Of a stretch of 64,000 bases of DNA, positions 1 through 8,903 are shown one piece after another. This stretch comes from G965222505 sp965222505 (GTDB taxonomy: Bacteria > Bacteroidota > Rhodothermia > Rhodothermales > DATKEJ01): NCBI GenBank assembly GCA_965222505.1, contig OZ244956.1, positions 4,402,001-4,466,000 of the forward strand, read 5' to 3'. The notes beneath the pieces are model-generated. The model was not told the DNA's origin and did not search any database. It worked only from the letters and a program-made list of their open reading frames with translations. A program made the translations under genes and the position numbers. Each line of letters begins with the position of its first letter. The stretch's first letter is position 1.

Positions 1-465
1 GAGCATTCCTCCTCGGCGTTCCAGTATCCAGGCCGTGCCGCTTCGTGCGTTATCTTTCAGGTTCCGGATGATTTTACTGAGTGAATGGTCCGCCTGTCCG
101 TAGAGCGCAAAAAGCTGCTCGTTGACCTCACTAAAAACCAGCCGACGCAATTCTGAAAAAAGGGCACCGGGCGAGTCGGTTCCTGTCTGAAGTCGACTAA
201 AGTAGGTTTGAAGCTTGATGAATTGCCCTTTTTCATCTCGCTTGAAAAGTTCACCCAGGCTGTCCACCGACACATCCTCCAGAGGAAGCCCTAGCCGCAT
301 AAGAGAAAGGTGGCCGGCCTGTTGTTTCTGTCGCAGGTATGCCTGTGCAATCCGGTGGCATAGGGCAACCAGGTGCCGTTCTGCTCCCGGTGGGGGATGG
401 GCAGAGGTTGCCGCCTCAATCAGTTCCTTTAGATCGGGTGGGATGTGCACGAGACCGGTGGGCAT
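1..465 (-). CDS. hypothetical protein, C-terminus beyond window
   Basis: An open frame reads leftward from an ATG at 465 without a stop to the edge, giving 155 visible residues. An in-frame TAG lies ten codons before the ATG, so this is the only likely ATG start. The protein starts MPTGLVHIPPDLKELIEAAT and is soluble and helix-rich, with no signal peptide or membrane segment. Residues about 105-145 (SELRRLVFSEVNEQLFALYG and following) look like a helical domain. I do not recognise the family. It lies head-to-tail with the VapC remnant, which ends at 538, about 70 bp upstream. Confidence 0.6.
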   Translation of the reverse strand, partial: MPTGLVHIPPDLKELIEAATSAHPPPGAERHLVALCHRIAQAYLRQKQQAGHLSLMRLGLPLEDVSVDSLGELFKRDEKGQFIKLQTYFSRLQTGTDSPGALFSELRRLVFSEVNEQLFALYGQADHSLSKIIRNLKDNARSGTAWILERRGGML

Positions 466-537
466 GGGTGGCAGTTTTACATCTGAAACAAACTAAAGCT
501 GCCAGAAGATATGTGCAACGGCTTAATGATTAGGATC

Positions 538-747
538 TTACGGAATATCAGGAGGGGAAATACAACGGGATGGGTTTTCGACGTGCAGGTTGCGGAAATC
601 GGCAAAGTCTGCGGTGTTGCGGGTGACCAGGATGAGGCTCCGGGTGGCGGCAACAGCGGCAATCATGCCGTCCACGGGGGAGTGGGGTCTTCCCATGGAT
701 TCCAGGCGGGCGCGCTCCTGCGCTAACCGGTAGGCTCGAACTCGCAT
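538..747 (-). pseudogene. VapC/FitB-type PIN toxin remnant (C-terminal half)
   Basis: The 69-residue frame contains the C-terminal half of a PIN-domain ribonuclease. The segment around PVDGMIAAVAATRSLILVTR followed by NTADFADF matches the typical VapC pattern of D-x-x-I-A-A-x-A, then L-V-T-R-N, then D-F, ending in an N-P residue pair. A VapC protein is normally about 130-140 residues with acidic residues near its N-terminus; those are missing here. A TAG codon sits immediately before the ATG at 747, and the laminarinase gene begins 70 bp away on the other strand. No antitoxin gene is seen. I infer a decayed, 5'-truncated toxin gene that is probably inactive. Confidence 0.6.
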
Positions 748-786
748 CTACAATAAGCAAAGGAACAAGCGCTCACCCCCTTACGT

Positions 787-798
787 GAAAACGTTTTC
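787..798. promoter_or_regulatory. perfect 12-bp palindrome, candidate LacI-family operator
   Basis: The sequence GAAAACGTTTTC is a perfect palindrome ending 18 bp before the laminarinase ATG at 817. Its central CG and A/T-rich arms are typical of operators bound by LacI/GalR-family sugar repressors. No LacI-family gene is in this window, so the regulator would be encoded elsewhere. The assignment rests on pattern and on the sugar-degrading gene that follows. Confidence 0.45.
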
Positions 799-816
799 GC
801 CACTAATTGTGCTGTC

Positions 817-3237
817 ATGAGAAACGTATCCCTGGTTTGTATCCTTCTCCCGCTTCTGATGGTTTTACTGGTGTCGCATACCTACGGCCAGAACTGGCAA
901 CTGGTATGGGCCGATGAATTCGACGGCACCGAAGTCGATACGACCCAGTGGTCTTTTCAGATCGGTGACGGTTGCCCCGACCTGTGTGGATGGGGCAATG
1001 GCGAAGAACAGTACTACACGGCCGAAAACGCCACCGTAGAAGACGGCTTGCTGCGCATCACTGCGCGGGAGGATTCCGTGGGTGGGCGTGCCTATACCTC
1101 CACGCGCATGCGGACGCTGGGTAAGGCCGAATGGACCTACGGGCGGATCGAAGTCCGCGCCAAAATGCCGCGCAACGCCGGGTTCTGGCCGGCCGTCTGG
1201 ATGCTGCCTTCAGAGGAAGCCTACGGCGGTTGGGCCGCCAGTGGAGAAATCGACATCCTGGAAGTTTTCGGCAACGATGCCCGTACGGTACACGGGACCA
1301 TCCATTTTGGGGGCGAATCGCCGCGGAACACGTTTGAAGGGGGCTCCTGGTCGCTACCCTTTCGGGACTTCTCCCGTGGGTTTCACGATTTCGCGATTGA
1401 ATGGGTACCGGGTGAATTCCGTTGGTACGTCGACGGCAACCTCTACCACACACAAAACACGTGGTACACCACCGAGGCGCGCTTTCCTGCGCCGTTCGAC
1501 CAACCGTTTCACCTTCTGGTCAACGTAGCCATCGGTGGGGCCGCTGGTGCGCCGGATGCCCGAACCCCGTTTCCACAAAGCATGGACATCGACTATATCC
1601 GGGTCTACCAGTCCGACAATGAAGCCCCAAGCGTGGTGTTGGATGCGCCGATAGACGGCACGATGCTGGCCCCGGAATCGGACGTCACCTTGCAGGCCAC
1701 AGCCGAAGATCCCGACGGCCTCCTGTCCCGTGTGGTCTTCTATGCCGGGGATGCCGTACTCGCGGTAGACGATGCTGCACCGTTCGAAGTCACCCTCGGA
1801 CCCGTTCCGGAAGGCTGCTATACCCTCCGCGCCAAAGCCATAGACAACCTGGGCGGGGAAGCGTGGAGCGCAGATGCCCAACTCACCGTTGGGTCTTGCG
1901 GCCAGGCTCCGTATACGTTACTTCCTGCGCGCATTCCCGGTACCCTTCAAGCCGAACACTACGACCTCGGGGGGGAAGGAATCGCCTACCACGATCTGGA
2001 CGATTCAAATGCAGGCAACGCCCTCGGCAATGACTTCCGTACAGACGAGGCCGTCGATATCGACTATGCGCTGGGCAGTGAACAAGGGTACTTTGTCCGG
2101 GATTTCGAGGCCGGGGAGTGGTTGGCGTATCAGGTAGACATCCTCGCCTCAGGGGCGTTCAACATTGATCTACGCACCCGCTCTGATGACGGCGCTACGG
2201 TTTCCGTGTTTACCGATTCGGTGGAAGTGGTCGGCGGGTTGTCGATTCCGGCCGCATCGCGTGACGGATTTTTTACGGTTCGGGCTTCAAACATGGCATT
2301 GGAAGCCGGTGTGCAAACCCTTCGGATACAGGCGGACGAGGGGGTTTTCGCGATGGATAATATTACCCTCATTCCCTATGTTGAGCCACCTGCGGCCGGC
2401 ACGTTTGTGATTGATGATTTCTCGGACCTGACCGGTGCGGCCTGGAATTACTTCGGGAGTGCACAGGGTATGGTGACGGCTGGGGGGGGCCTCGATCCCT
2501 TCATGCAAGCCACGTTTTCCGGCACCGGGGGTATGGGCGACGCATTCTACGGTGTCATGTGGAACAACCTGCCGGACACGGCACAAGCGCTCATCCCTGC
2601 AGATCCGTGGTTTAGCGTGCGGGTAAGGCATGCCGGCACAGGAACTACGGTGGACCGATACGCCTTTGAGATCACGGTCCGCGAAGACACCAACGGCAAC
2701 GGCTGGACGACCGGAGAAGAGGATTCTCACCGGCTCGATACGGTGTTTGACACGGTTGCATTCAACGATGAATGGATCAGCATCAGCGCACCGCTTTCGG
2801 CATTTGTTGATCTCGAAACGGGAGGCAACGGCATTCTGGAAGGTGCACTCGATGAAGTCGTATTCGTCGTTTCACAGGTCGCCGGTCCTGACCCATCGGC
2901 CGTCCAGATCGACCTGGACGATATCATTATCTCTTCAGGTCCGTTGAGCACGGGGGTAACCTCCAGCGTACCGCAGACCGCGGTTTTTCTCCCCCCTTAT
3001 CCCAATCCGACATCCGGGATTGCACAATTGGTGTACGATCTTGACCAGCCCGGCCTGACGGAAGTGTATGTCTATGACCTGCTCGGTCGGCGGGTCCTCC
3101 AGGCCCCGCAACAGTTTCAGACGGTCGGCAGGCATGGGCTACAACTTGACCTCTCCCGTTTCTCACCAGGCGTCTATTTCGTAAATCTCCACGCCAATGG
3201 ACGTATTCAGACCCGGCGCATTGTGGTTGCCCGCTAA
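817..3237 (+). CDS. secreted GH16 laminarinase with CBM6-like and T9SS sorting domains
   Basis: This is a predicted extracellular endo-1,3(4)-beta-glucanase acting on laminarin-type glucans. A signal peptide covers residues 1-24 and cleaves near TYGQ/NW. The GH16 domain spans about 25-270 and holds the catalytic signature GEIDILE, with nucleophile E144, D146 and acid/base E149. After it come an Ig-like beta-sandwich (about 275-360), a CBM6-like domain (about 365-510, PGTLQAEHYD at its start), a further beta-sandwich with an Asp/Gly-rich loop (about 525-705), and a C-terminal T9SS type A domain (about 725-806, starting PYPNPTSG). The gene stands alone with a candidate LacI-type operator just before the start, so induction by sugar is likely. 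It is convergent with the antiporter operon, 23 bp away. Confidence 0.93.
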   Translation: MRNVSLVCILLPLLMVLLVSHTYGQNWQLVWADEFDGTEVDTTQWSFQIGDGCPDLCGWGNGEEQYYTAENATVEDGLLRITAREDSVGGRAYTSTRMRTLGKAEWTYGRIEVRAKMPRNAGFWPAVWMLPSEEAYGGWAASGEIDILEVFGNDARTVHGTIHFGGESPRNTFEGGSWSLPFRDFSRGFHDFAIEWVPGEFRWYVDGNLYHTQNTWYTTEARFPAPFDQPFHLLVNVAIGGAAGAPDARTPFPQSMDIDYIRVYQSDNEAPSVVLDAPIDGTMLAPESDVTLQATAEDPDGLLSRVVFYAGDAVLAVDDAAPFEVTLGPVPEGCYTLRAKAIDNLGGEAWSADAQLTVGSCGQAPYTLLPARIPGTLQAEHYDLGGEGIAYHDLDDSNAGNALGNDFRTDEAVDIDYALGSEQGYFVRDFEAGEWLAYQVDILASGAFNIDLRTRSDDGATVSVFTDSVEVVGGLSIPAASRDGFFTVRASNMALEAGVQTLRIQADEGVFAMDNITLIPYVEPPAAGTFVIDDFSDLTGAAWNYFGSAQGMVTAGGGLDPFMQATFSGTGGMGDAFYGVMWNNLPDTAQALIPADPWFSVRVRHAGTGTTVDRYAFEITVREDTNGNGWTTGEEDSHRLDTVFDTVAFNDEWISISAPLSAFVDLETGGNGILEGALDEVVFVVSQVAGPDPSAVQIDLDDIIISSGPLSTGVTSSVPQTAVFLPPYPNPTSGIAQLVYDLDQPGLTEVYVYDLLGRRVLQAPQQFQTVGRHGLQLDLSRFSPGVYFVNLHANGRIQTRRIVVAR

Positions 3238-3260
3238 AATGAAGTGACAGCCTACGTGGC

Positions 3261-5033
3261 CTACGTCAAAAACCAGTAGAGTGCGGCCATGACCAGCACG
3301 CCCAGGCCACAGGTAAACCCAATGGTGCCGGCGTGGCGTTCAAAGGTGGAATAGAGGCGGAAGGTACGGTGGTCCATTTCGTCCTGGGAAAGGCCCTGGA
3401 GTCCCCAGAATGGAATGAGGAGTCCATGCAGGATACGAGGTGGACCGTTTCCGGCAAAGGAGGTCAGTGTTCCGGTCACCCCGTCAATGACCCAGCGCTT
3501 GCTCCACCGGGTCAGGGTGTCGCTCAGCCGGACGAACCCGTCCACGGCCCGGCCCGCGCCGATGCGGTAGAACCAGTCGAAGTCCAGGTTCGTGGCCCGT
3601 TTTTCGGCCGGGTATATGCCCCCGAGCAGGAGCAGGCAGAAGGCCAATCCGGCGAAGACCAGCAGTTGCAGGTTGGTCACGATGTGGGCGGTGGTATAGG
3701 GCACGTAGGGCGCATCGTGGGGAAGCAACTCGTAGAGGTAGCCTGGGAAGATGCCGATGAAGACGCACAAGAACGCGGCCACACCCATTGCGGCACGCAT
3801 GCTCCAGGGGGCCTTCTCAACGCGGTGCCCGCCGTCGTGGGAGAAGAACGCGAAGAACGGCACCTTGATGCCGGCGTGTTCCAGCACCCCGGCGCTGGCA
3901 AAAAGCAGCACAAACCACAGGATCAGCATGTGGCCCGAGGCGGCGGCATCCACCACCATCGACTTGCTGATGAACCCGCTAAATAACGGAAAGCCGGAGA
4001 TGGACAACGCCCCGATGATACAACAGACGGCCGTAAACGGCATCGACTTCCACAAGCCGCCCAGGTCGGTGGCCTTGGTCGAACCCGTGCGGTACATCAC
4101 GGCCCCCATCGACATAAACAGCAGGGCCTTGTAGATGATATGGCTGAAGGCATGCGCCGCTACTCCGTTGAGCGACATCGCCGTGCCGATGCCGATGCCA
4201 ATCATCATGTACCCTACCTGGTTGATGAGGCTGTAGGACAACACCCGCCGCAGGTCGTTTTCAATGACGGCGAAGAACACAGGGAACGTTACCATCGCCC
4301 CGCCGATCCAGATCAATTCTTCCGTGCCGGGGAACGTCCGGGCCAGGGCATAGACCGCCGTTTTGGTGGTGAAGGCACTCAGTACCACTGTGCCCCCGAT
4401 GGAGGCCGCCGGGTAGGCATCAACCAGCCACGTGTGCAACAGCGGCCACGCCGCGTTGATGCCCATGCCGATGAACATCAGGTAGTGTGCCGTACTGTCC
4501 AGCGTAAGGGGAGACAACGCCGTTGTACCTGCTTCAGATACATGCAATAGCACCCCGGCCAACAGAATCAACCCACCCGTCACGTGAAACAACACGTACC
4601 TTAATCCGGCCCCGACGGATTTTTCCTCTCGCCGGGCCAGCACCAGAAAGACTGCCGGCAAGGTCAACAATTCCCAGAAGCCGAAGAAGGACAACCAATC
4701 CCCCGAAAACACCACCCCCAGCGCAGCACCGGCATAGACCGTAGCTGCCGTAAATTCCAGCACACTCCCGATCTGCAACATGTACAGCACGCCGATGAAC
4801 AGCGCAATGTGGAAGATGTACCCGAAGACCAGGCTCAGCTTGTCCACCGCCCCCAGCACCACGTCGTATTCCAGCACCTGGAACGTCCAGTACGTGCCCG
4901 GCTCGATCATCGCCAGGTTGGCGATGCCCAGCAAGGGCAACAGCAACATATAGGCCGCACGCACCCGCCCCTTGAGCAAGGGGATCAGGGCAGCCCCGAT
5001 AATCAATATGATGCCGGGTGGAAGATTAAGCAT
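3261..5033 (-). CDS. proton antiporter-like subunit, third MrpD/NuoM-family subunit of the Mrp operon
   Basis: This 590-residue integral membrane protein belongs to the MrpA/MrpD/NuoL-M-N proton-translocating family. It has about 14-16 hydrophobic segments and the family core, with charged residues inside membrane segments (FFGFWELLTLPAVF with a buried Glu, then a Lys/His-rich region at HTWLVDAYPAA). It is the last gene of the antiporter operon. The C-terminal 90 residues form an amphipathic extension (SDTLTRWSKRW) that may play the lateral-helix role of NuoL-type subunits. It is separated from the preceding small gene by 132 bp holding a heptamer repeat that ends directly at its ATG. It may act as the MrpA-type subunit; the exact subunit name is uncertain. 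Confidence 0.85.
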   Translation of the reverse strand: MLNLPPGIILIIGAALIPLLKGRVRAAYMLLLPLLGIANLAMIEPGTYWTFQVLEYDVVLGAVDKLSLVFGYIFHIALFIGVLYMLQIGSVLEFTAATVYAGAALGVVFSGDWLSFFGFWELLTLPAVFLVLARREEKSVGAGLRYVLFHVTGGLILLAGVLLHVSEAGTTALSPLTLDSTAHYLMFIGMGINAAWPLLHTWLVDAYPAASIGGTVVLSAFTTKTAVYALARTFPGTEELIWIGGAMVTFPVFFAVIENDLRRVLSYSLINQVGYMMIGIGIGTAMSLNGVAAHAFSHIIYKALLFMSMGAVMYRTGSTKATDLGGLWKSMPFTAVCCIIGALSISGFPLFSGFISKSMVVDAAASGHMLILWFVLLFASAGVLEHAGIKVPFFAFFSHDGGHRVEKAPWSMRAAMGVAAFLCVFIGIFPGYLYELLPHDAPYVPYTTAHIVTNLQLLVFAGLAFCLLLLGGIYPAEKRATNLDFDWFYRIGAGRAVDGFVRLSDTLTRWSKRWVIDGVTGTLTSFAGNGPPRILHGLLIPFWGLQGLSQDEMDHRTFRLYSTFERHAGTIGFTCGLGVLVMAALYWFLT

Positions 5034-5034
5034 C

Positions 5035-5165
5035 GGTGATTGGTGATTGGTAATTTATAATTGATCAAATATGGCACCCGTTGACAAACGAGCCGTAGGC
5101 GACTAACGTAGTAAACCGATAGGTTCACGCCAGTAAACGTAGTAATTGACCATCGACCATTGACA
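5035..5165. repeat. heptamer-arm element A1 (mosaic), inside the antiporter operon
   Basis: The left arm at 5035-5069 is five 7-bp units (GGTGATT twice, GGTAATT, TATAATT, GATCAAA). It is followed by the core TATGGCACCCG, which matches the 13-bp core of the 83-bp elements, then TTGACAA, a 60-bp unrelated segment, and closing units TTGACCA, TCGACCA and TTGACAT. It is a hybrid of families A and B. In gene sense the element ends one base before the ATG at 5033. Its inner segment, around ACGAGCCGTAGGCGACTAAC, reappears in inverted, diverged form at 34290-34315. Confidence 0.75.
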
Positions 5166-5402
5166 TTAATCCTCATAATAATCCTCCTTTCTTGAGACCA
5201 ACGGCCGGAGGATGTATTTAGAGAAATACACCAGCAGCACAAACGAGACGAAGCCGAAGGCCCCGTAGAACATCGGCCAGGACTCGACGGCAAAGTGCGG
5301 ATGGTCGTTCGGGAACACAAAGTCCGCCAGGGCCAGCAGGACCGATACCGCGATCAGGCCCCACACAAACCGTCTTGCATTTGGGTTTTGATGGTCACTC
5401 AT
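5166..5402 (-). CDS. small two-TM membrane protein of the antiporter operon
   Basis: This 78-residue protein has two hydrophobic segments, at about 12-27 (FVWGLIAVSVLLALADFVF) and 45-62 (FYGAFGFVSFVLLVYFSKYI), and a charged C-terminus rich in Glu and Asp. The spacing to the gene before it is one base, so it is co-transcribed with the antiporter genes. I do not recognise a named family. Its position suggests an accessory or assembly subunit of the membrane complex. The gene is small, but its codon use and tight spacing support it being real. Confidence 0.75.
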   Translation of the reverse strand: MSDHQNPNARRFVWGLIAVSVLLALADFVFPNDHPHFAVESWPMFYGAFGFVSFVLLVYFSKYILRPLVSRKEDYYED

Positions 5403-5403
5403 A

Positions 5404-5550
5404 TTAGTGCCCGTTCGAGGAAGACATCAGTAAGACTAAACTCAGGTACACCGCCAGCACGATGAAGACCGCATAGAACGCCCGGGTGAATCCCGGCCAG
5501 GGATCGTGGTGCAACTCGTCCGGAGGATGTTTGGGGTCGGGTTCGGTCAT
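5404..5550 (-). CDS. small one-TM protein of the antiporter operon
   Basis: This 48-residue protein starts MTEPDPKHPPDELHHDPWPG and has one membrane helix at about residues 24-42 (FYAVFIVLAVYLSLVLLM). The ATG at 5550 overlaps the stop of the preceding antiporter subunit by four bases, which supports this start over a longer upstream frame. An acidic, His/Pro-rich N-terminal tail precedes the helix. The family is not recognised. Translational coupling suggests it is a stoichiometric accessory subunit. Confidence 0.7.
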   Translation of the reverse strand: MTEPDPKHPPDELHHDPWPGFTRAFYAVFIVLAVYLSLVLLMSSSNGH

Positions 5551-7049
5551 GGGTCGGCTCCGGTAATCAGGCGAACGGCAAGTTCCGCCAGGTTGAAAAA
5601 CGGTTCGGGGTAAACGAAAAACACCAGCGAGGCGATGGCCGTCAGCGTAAGGGGTACGACGCATTGCCAGGACGCTTCCTTGAAGCTACCCCCGGCCGCA
5701 GCCTCAGCAGGTTTACCAAAGAAAAACGTGAAGATGATCGGGAAGAAGTACCCGGCCTTCAAGAGCGAACTCGCGAGCAATACCCAGATGAATATCCATT
5801 GATCGGCCTGAAACGCACCCAGTACGAAGGACCATTTGCTCATGAATCCGGCTGTGGGTGGCAAGCCGATCACACTCACCGCACCGATCAAAAAGGCACT
5901 GCTTGTGATGGGCATGACGCGCCCGATGCCTGAGAGGCCGCTGATGGTCTTCTGATGTGTGGCGATGAAAAATGCACCCGCACAGAAGAACAACGTAATC
6001 TTTCCGAAACCGTGGAAGGCAATATGCACCATTGAGGCTGCCATCGCCTTGGGCAACAGAATCGCCACGGCCAGTACGATGTAGGCCAATTGGCCGATGG
6101 TGGAGAAGGCAAGGACGCGCTTCAGGTTATCCTGCCGGTAGGCCATCAGGGAGGATAGAATAAGTGTAATCGATGCAATCGTTGCCACCAGCGTTCCGGC
6201 GCTCATCGAGCCGAAGGACAACTGCCCCACCAGATCCGGCCCGAACACTTCGGTAATCACCCGGATGATGCTGAACACGCCTACCTTCACGACGGCCACG
6301 GCGTGCAGCAAGGCACTCACGGGGGTCGGTGCCACCATCGCGTTCGGCAGCCAGGAGTGGAACGGCATCAAAGCGGCCTTGGCAAAGCCGAACACCAGCA
6401 TGATGAGCAGGATGACCAACACGGCGTTCGATCCCGTACCGGCCAGGAATCCGCCGGGGATAAAGTTCAGCGTATCGGCCATGGCGTAGATGATCAACAT
6501 GGCCGGCAGCACCAGACCGAGGGAGGTGCCGAACAGGTTCGTCAGGTACATGCGCCCGGCGGTGCGGGCTTTCTCGCCCTGGTGGTGGGCCACCAGCGGG
6601 TACGTCGAGAGCGAAAGCGCCTCGTAGAACAGGTACAACGTCAGCAAATTCGCCGAAAACGCCACGCCGACCGTCGAAAACAATGCCAGGGCGAAGTAGG
6701 CGTAAAACCGCGTTTGGTTGCTCTCGTGGTGCCCCCGCATATAGCCGACGGAGAAGAGCGTCGTCACGATCCACAACGAAGACGCCACCAGTGCAAACAA
6801 TAACCCTAACGGGTCAATGCGCAGCTCCAGCGGGACGCCGGGGAACAGTTCGGCCACCGTGTACCGCAGCTCCGTTCCATCCATGACGGTGCCGTATTGC
6901 GCGGCCACCATCGCAAACAGCAACCCCGCCACGATGAACGTACACCCTTCCCGCACATTGGGCCACTTGCGGAACAGCAGGATCAACGGCGGCGCCAGCA
7001 GCGGAATCGCCAGGATGATCAGCGGCAGGGATGAACGGACAACTTCCAT
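5547..7049 (-). CDS. proton antiporter-like subunit, second MrpD-family subunit
   Basis: This 500-residue polytopic membrane protein belongs to the proton-translocating antiporter family shared by MrpD and NuoL/M/N. Visible family features are the Glu-bearing helix (LYLFYEALSLSTYPLVAHHQ) and the Lys/His-bearing segments (AALMPFHSWLPNAMVAPTPV, then SALLHAVAVVKVGVF). Broken-helix prolines also fit. It starts three bases after the upstream mrpD stop, so the two are co-translated. Having a second full antiporter subunit after MrpD is unusual for a canonical seven-gene Mrp operon. Confidence 0.88.
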   Translation of the reverse strand: MEVVRSSLPLIILAIPLLAPPLILLFRKWPNVREGCTFIVAGLLFAMVAAQYGTVMDGTELRYTVAELFPGVPLELRIDPLGLLFALVASSLWIVTTLFSVGYMRGHHESNQTRFYAYFALALFSTVGVAFSANLLTLYLFYEALSLSTYPLVAHHQGEKARTAGRMYLTNLFGTSLGLVLPAMLIIYAMADTLNFIPGGFLAGTGSNAVLVILLIMLVFGFAKAALMPFHSWLPNAMVAPTPVSALLHAVAVVKVGVFSIIRVITEVFGPDLVGQLSFGSMSAGTLVATIASITLILSSLMAYRQDNLKRVLAFSTIGQLAYIVLAVAILLPKAMAASMVHIAFHGFGKITLFFCAGAFFIATHQKTISGLSGIGRVMPITSSAFLIGAVSVIGLPPTAGFMSKWSFVLGAFQADQWIFIWVLLASSLLKAGYFFPIIFTFFFGKPAEAAAGGSFKEASWQCVVPLTLTAIASLVFFVYPEPFFNLAELAVRLITGADP

Positions 7050-7052
7050 GGG

Positions 7053-8522
7053 TTAAAACGGGAGGATGGGCAAAATCAGGTGTTGAATAACCGTGTTGGC
7101 ATACAGACCAAGAACCAGAATACTGACGGCCACCAGCAGCGGTGGAATGGCCATCAAGATTGGCACTTCATCTCGCAAGACGGGAGTCGCATCGGCGGCG
7201 GTGGAGCGAATGTGGGCGGTTTCGATCAGCCGGAACATCAGGACGGCGTTGATCAGGCTGGCGGTAATGAGGGCGGCCACAAACTGCCAATGCCCGGCTT
7301 CCAACCCTCCGGCAATTAAGTACCACTTGCTCGTAAAGCCGCTGGTGGGCGGTATGCCGATCAGGGTAAAGGCGCCGACGAGGAAGGCGGCCATCGTGTA
7401 GGGCATCTTCACGAACAGCCCCCGGAACTGGTCCATCGTGTATTTGCCGGTTTTGAAGTAGATCGAGCCGATTACCATAAACACGCAGAGCGTCACCAGC
7501 ACGTCGTTCAAAATGTGGAACGCGGCCCCGATGAACCCATCCGTGTTGCCCAGCCAAAATCCACCGACCATATAGCCCACCTCGGCCACGACGATGTACG
7601 TCATCATGCGCTTCACGTTGTCCTGGGCCAGGGCATAGATCCCACCGGCCACAATGGCAATGGATGCCGCCCACACCATCAGGCCATCCCAGTCCAGTAC
7701 GTCAAAGGCAAAACGCGGCTCGAACACCCAGCACATGATGCGGATCATCACATACACGGTCACCTTGGTTGCCAGCGGTGAGATCAGGGTACTGACGGCA
7801 TTCAGGGAGGTGGTGTAGGCGTTGGGCAGCCACGTGTGCAGCGGGAAAAGGCCCATCTTGATAAAGAGGCCGACCATCAGCAGCGAAAACCCGACCAGCA
7901 CCGAGGGGGAGTCGTACACGGCAGGCAACAGTTCGCGCAGATGCGCCATGTTGAGCGAGCCGGTTTTCATAAACAGGTAGCCAACGCCCAGCAAATAAAA
8001 CCCGGCCCCGATGGACCCCAGGATGATGTAGTGTAGCGCCGCCATGTAGGCCCGCCCCCCGGCCAGCCCGATCAGCGCATAGGAACTCAGCGCCGAGATT
8101 TCAATCATGACGTACATGTTGAATGCATCGCCCGTGATCGTCATGCCGATCAGCCCGGTCACCAGCAGGAGGTAGAGGACCTGGAAGAGGGTTTGCCGGT
8201 CGGCCAGGTTTTGTTCAATGAGGGGCGTGGAATGGATCAGCGTCAGCAGGGCCGTGAGGCAGAGCAGCACCAGCAGGCCCGCATTGAGGCCGTCAATGAC
8301 GAACTCGATGCCGTAGGGGGCTACCCAGCCGTCCATCACGTACCGAATCGGCTCCGGGTGCTGAACCACGTCGATCAGCGTCTGGATCGACACCATCAGC
8401 AGCACGACCAGGCCCACCAGCGAAACCGGCAGGGTGAGCCGGGGCCGGACAAGACTGACCATGCTGACGATGAAGGACGTCAACAGCGGAACGACGATAA
8501 GGAGGGCGGGAAGCTGACCCAT
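7053..8522 (-). CDS. mrpD: Na+/H+ antiporter subunit D (MrpD/MnhD)
   Basis: This 489-residue membrane protein has the MrpD arrangement of about 14 helices. It shows the conserved Glu helix (NMYVMIEISALSSYALIGLA), the HTWLPNAYTTSLNAVSTLIS segment with buried His and Lys, and a SGFTSKWYL motif late in the protein. It follows mrpC directly with adjacent stop and start codons, which is the usual C-D gene order. It is expected to move protons in the Mrp complex at the cytoplasmic membrane. Confidence 0.92.
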   Translation of the reverse strand: MGQLPALLIVVPLLTSFIVSMVSLVRPRLTLPVSLVGLVVLLMVSIQTLIDVVQHPEPIRYVMDGWVAPYGIEFVIDGLNAGLLVLLCLTALLTLIHSTPLIEQNLADRQTLFQVLYLLLVTGLIGMTITGDAFNMYVMIEISALSSYALIGLAGGRAYMAALHYIILGSIGAGFYLLGVGYLFMKTGSLNMAHLRELLPAVYDSPSVLVGFSLLMVGLFIKMGLFPLHTWLPNAYTTSLNAVSTLISPLATKVTVYVMIRIMCWVFEPRFAFDVLDWDGLMVWAASIAIVAGGIYALAQDNVKRMMTYIVVAEVGYMVGGFWLGNTDGFIGAAFHILNDVLVTLCVFMVIGSIYFKTGKYTMDQFRGLFVKMPYTMAAFLVGAFTLIGIPPTSGFTSKWYLIAGGLEAGHWQFVAALITASLINAVLMFRLIETAHIRSTAADATPVLRDEVPILMAIPPLLVAVSILVLGLYANTVIQHLILPILPF

Positions 8523-8903
8523 TTAGTCTTCTAACTGATCCAAAATTTCATCCTCTTCGAGTGAGCCATACTCGGTGTAAAGCCGCTGAATCATTACGAG
8601 CGCCAACCCAAGTGTAGCCACACCGACCACAATGGCCGTCAGCATGAGCACGTGGGGGAGAGGATTGGTGTACAAGGTGGGATCGACGAGGTACGCATGC
8701 GGACCGCCGCCATGTTCATGAATGAGAATCGGAATGGTGGTATTCGACCGTACGCTGGAGGCGATATAAAAGAAGATGATGGCTGTCTGAAAGATCGTCA
8801 TGCCGATCACTTTCTTGTACAGGTTGCGCTTGGCAATCATCGCCCACAGGCCGACCATCATCAAGACGATGATCGCGACGTAATTAAGATGGCCGAGGTC
8901 CAT
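8523..8903 (-). CDS. mrpC: Na+/H+ antiporter subunit C (MrpC/MnhC, NuoK-like)
   Basis: This 126-residue protein has three membrane helices and is homologous in layout to NuoK. Signature elements are the N-terminal helix (NYVAIIVLMMVGLWAMIAKR), the conserved NLYKKVIGMTIFQTAIIFFY segment and the HVLMLTAIVVGVATLGLALV helix with conserved Thr/Ala/Ile-Val spacing. The C-terminus is acidic (YGSLEEDEILDQLED). A heptamer repeat occupies the 71 bp upstream and touches the ATG directly. Confidence 0.92.
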   Translation of the reverse strand: MDLGHLNYVAIIVLMMVGLWAMIAKRNLYKKVIGMTIFQTAIIFFYIASSVRSNTTIPILIHEHGGGPHAYLVDPTLYTNPLPHVLMLTAIVVGVATLGLALVMIQRLYTEYGSLEEDEILDQLED

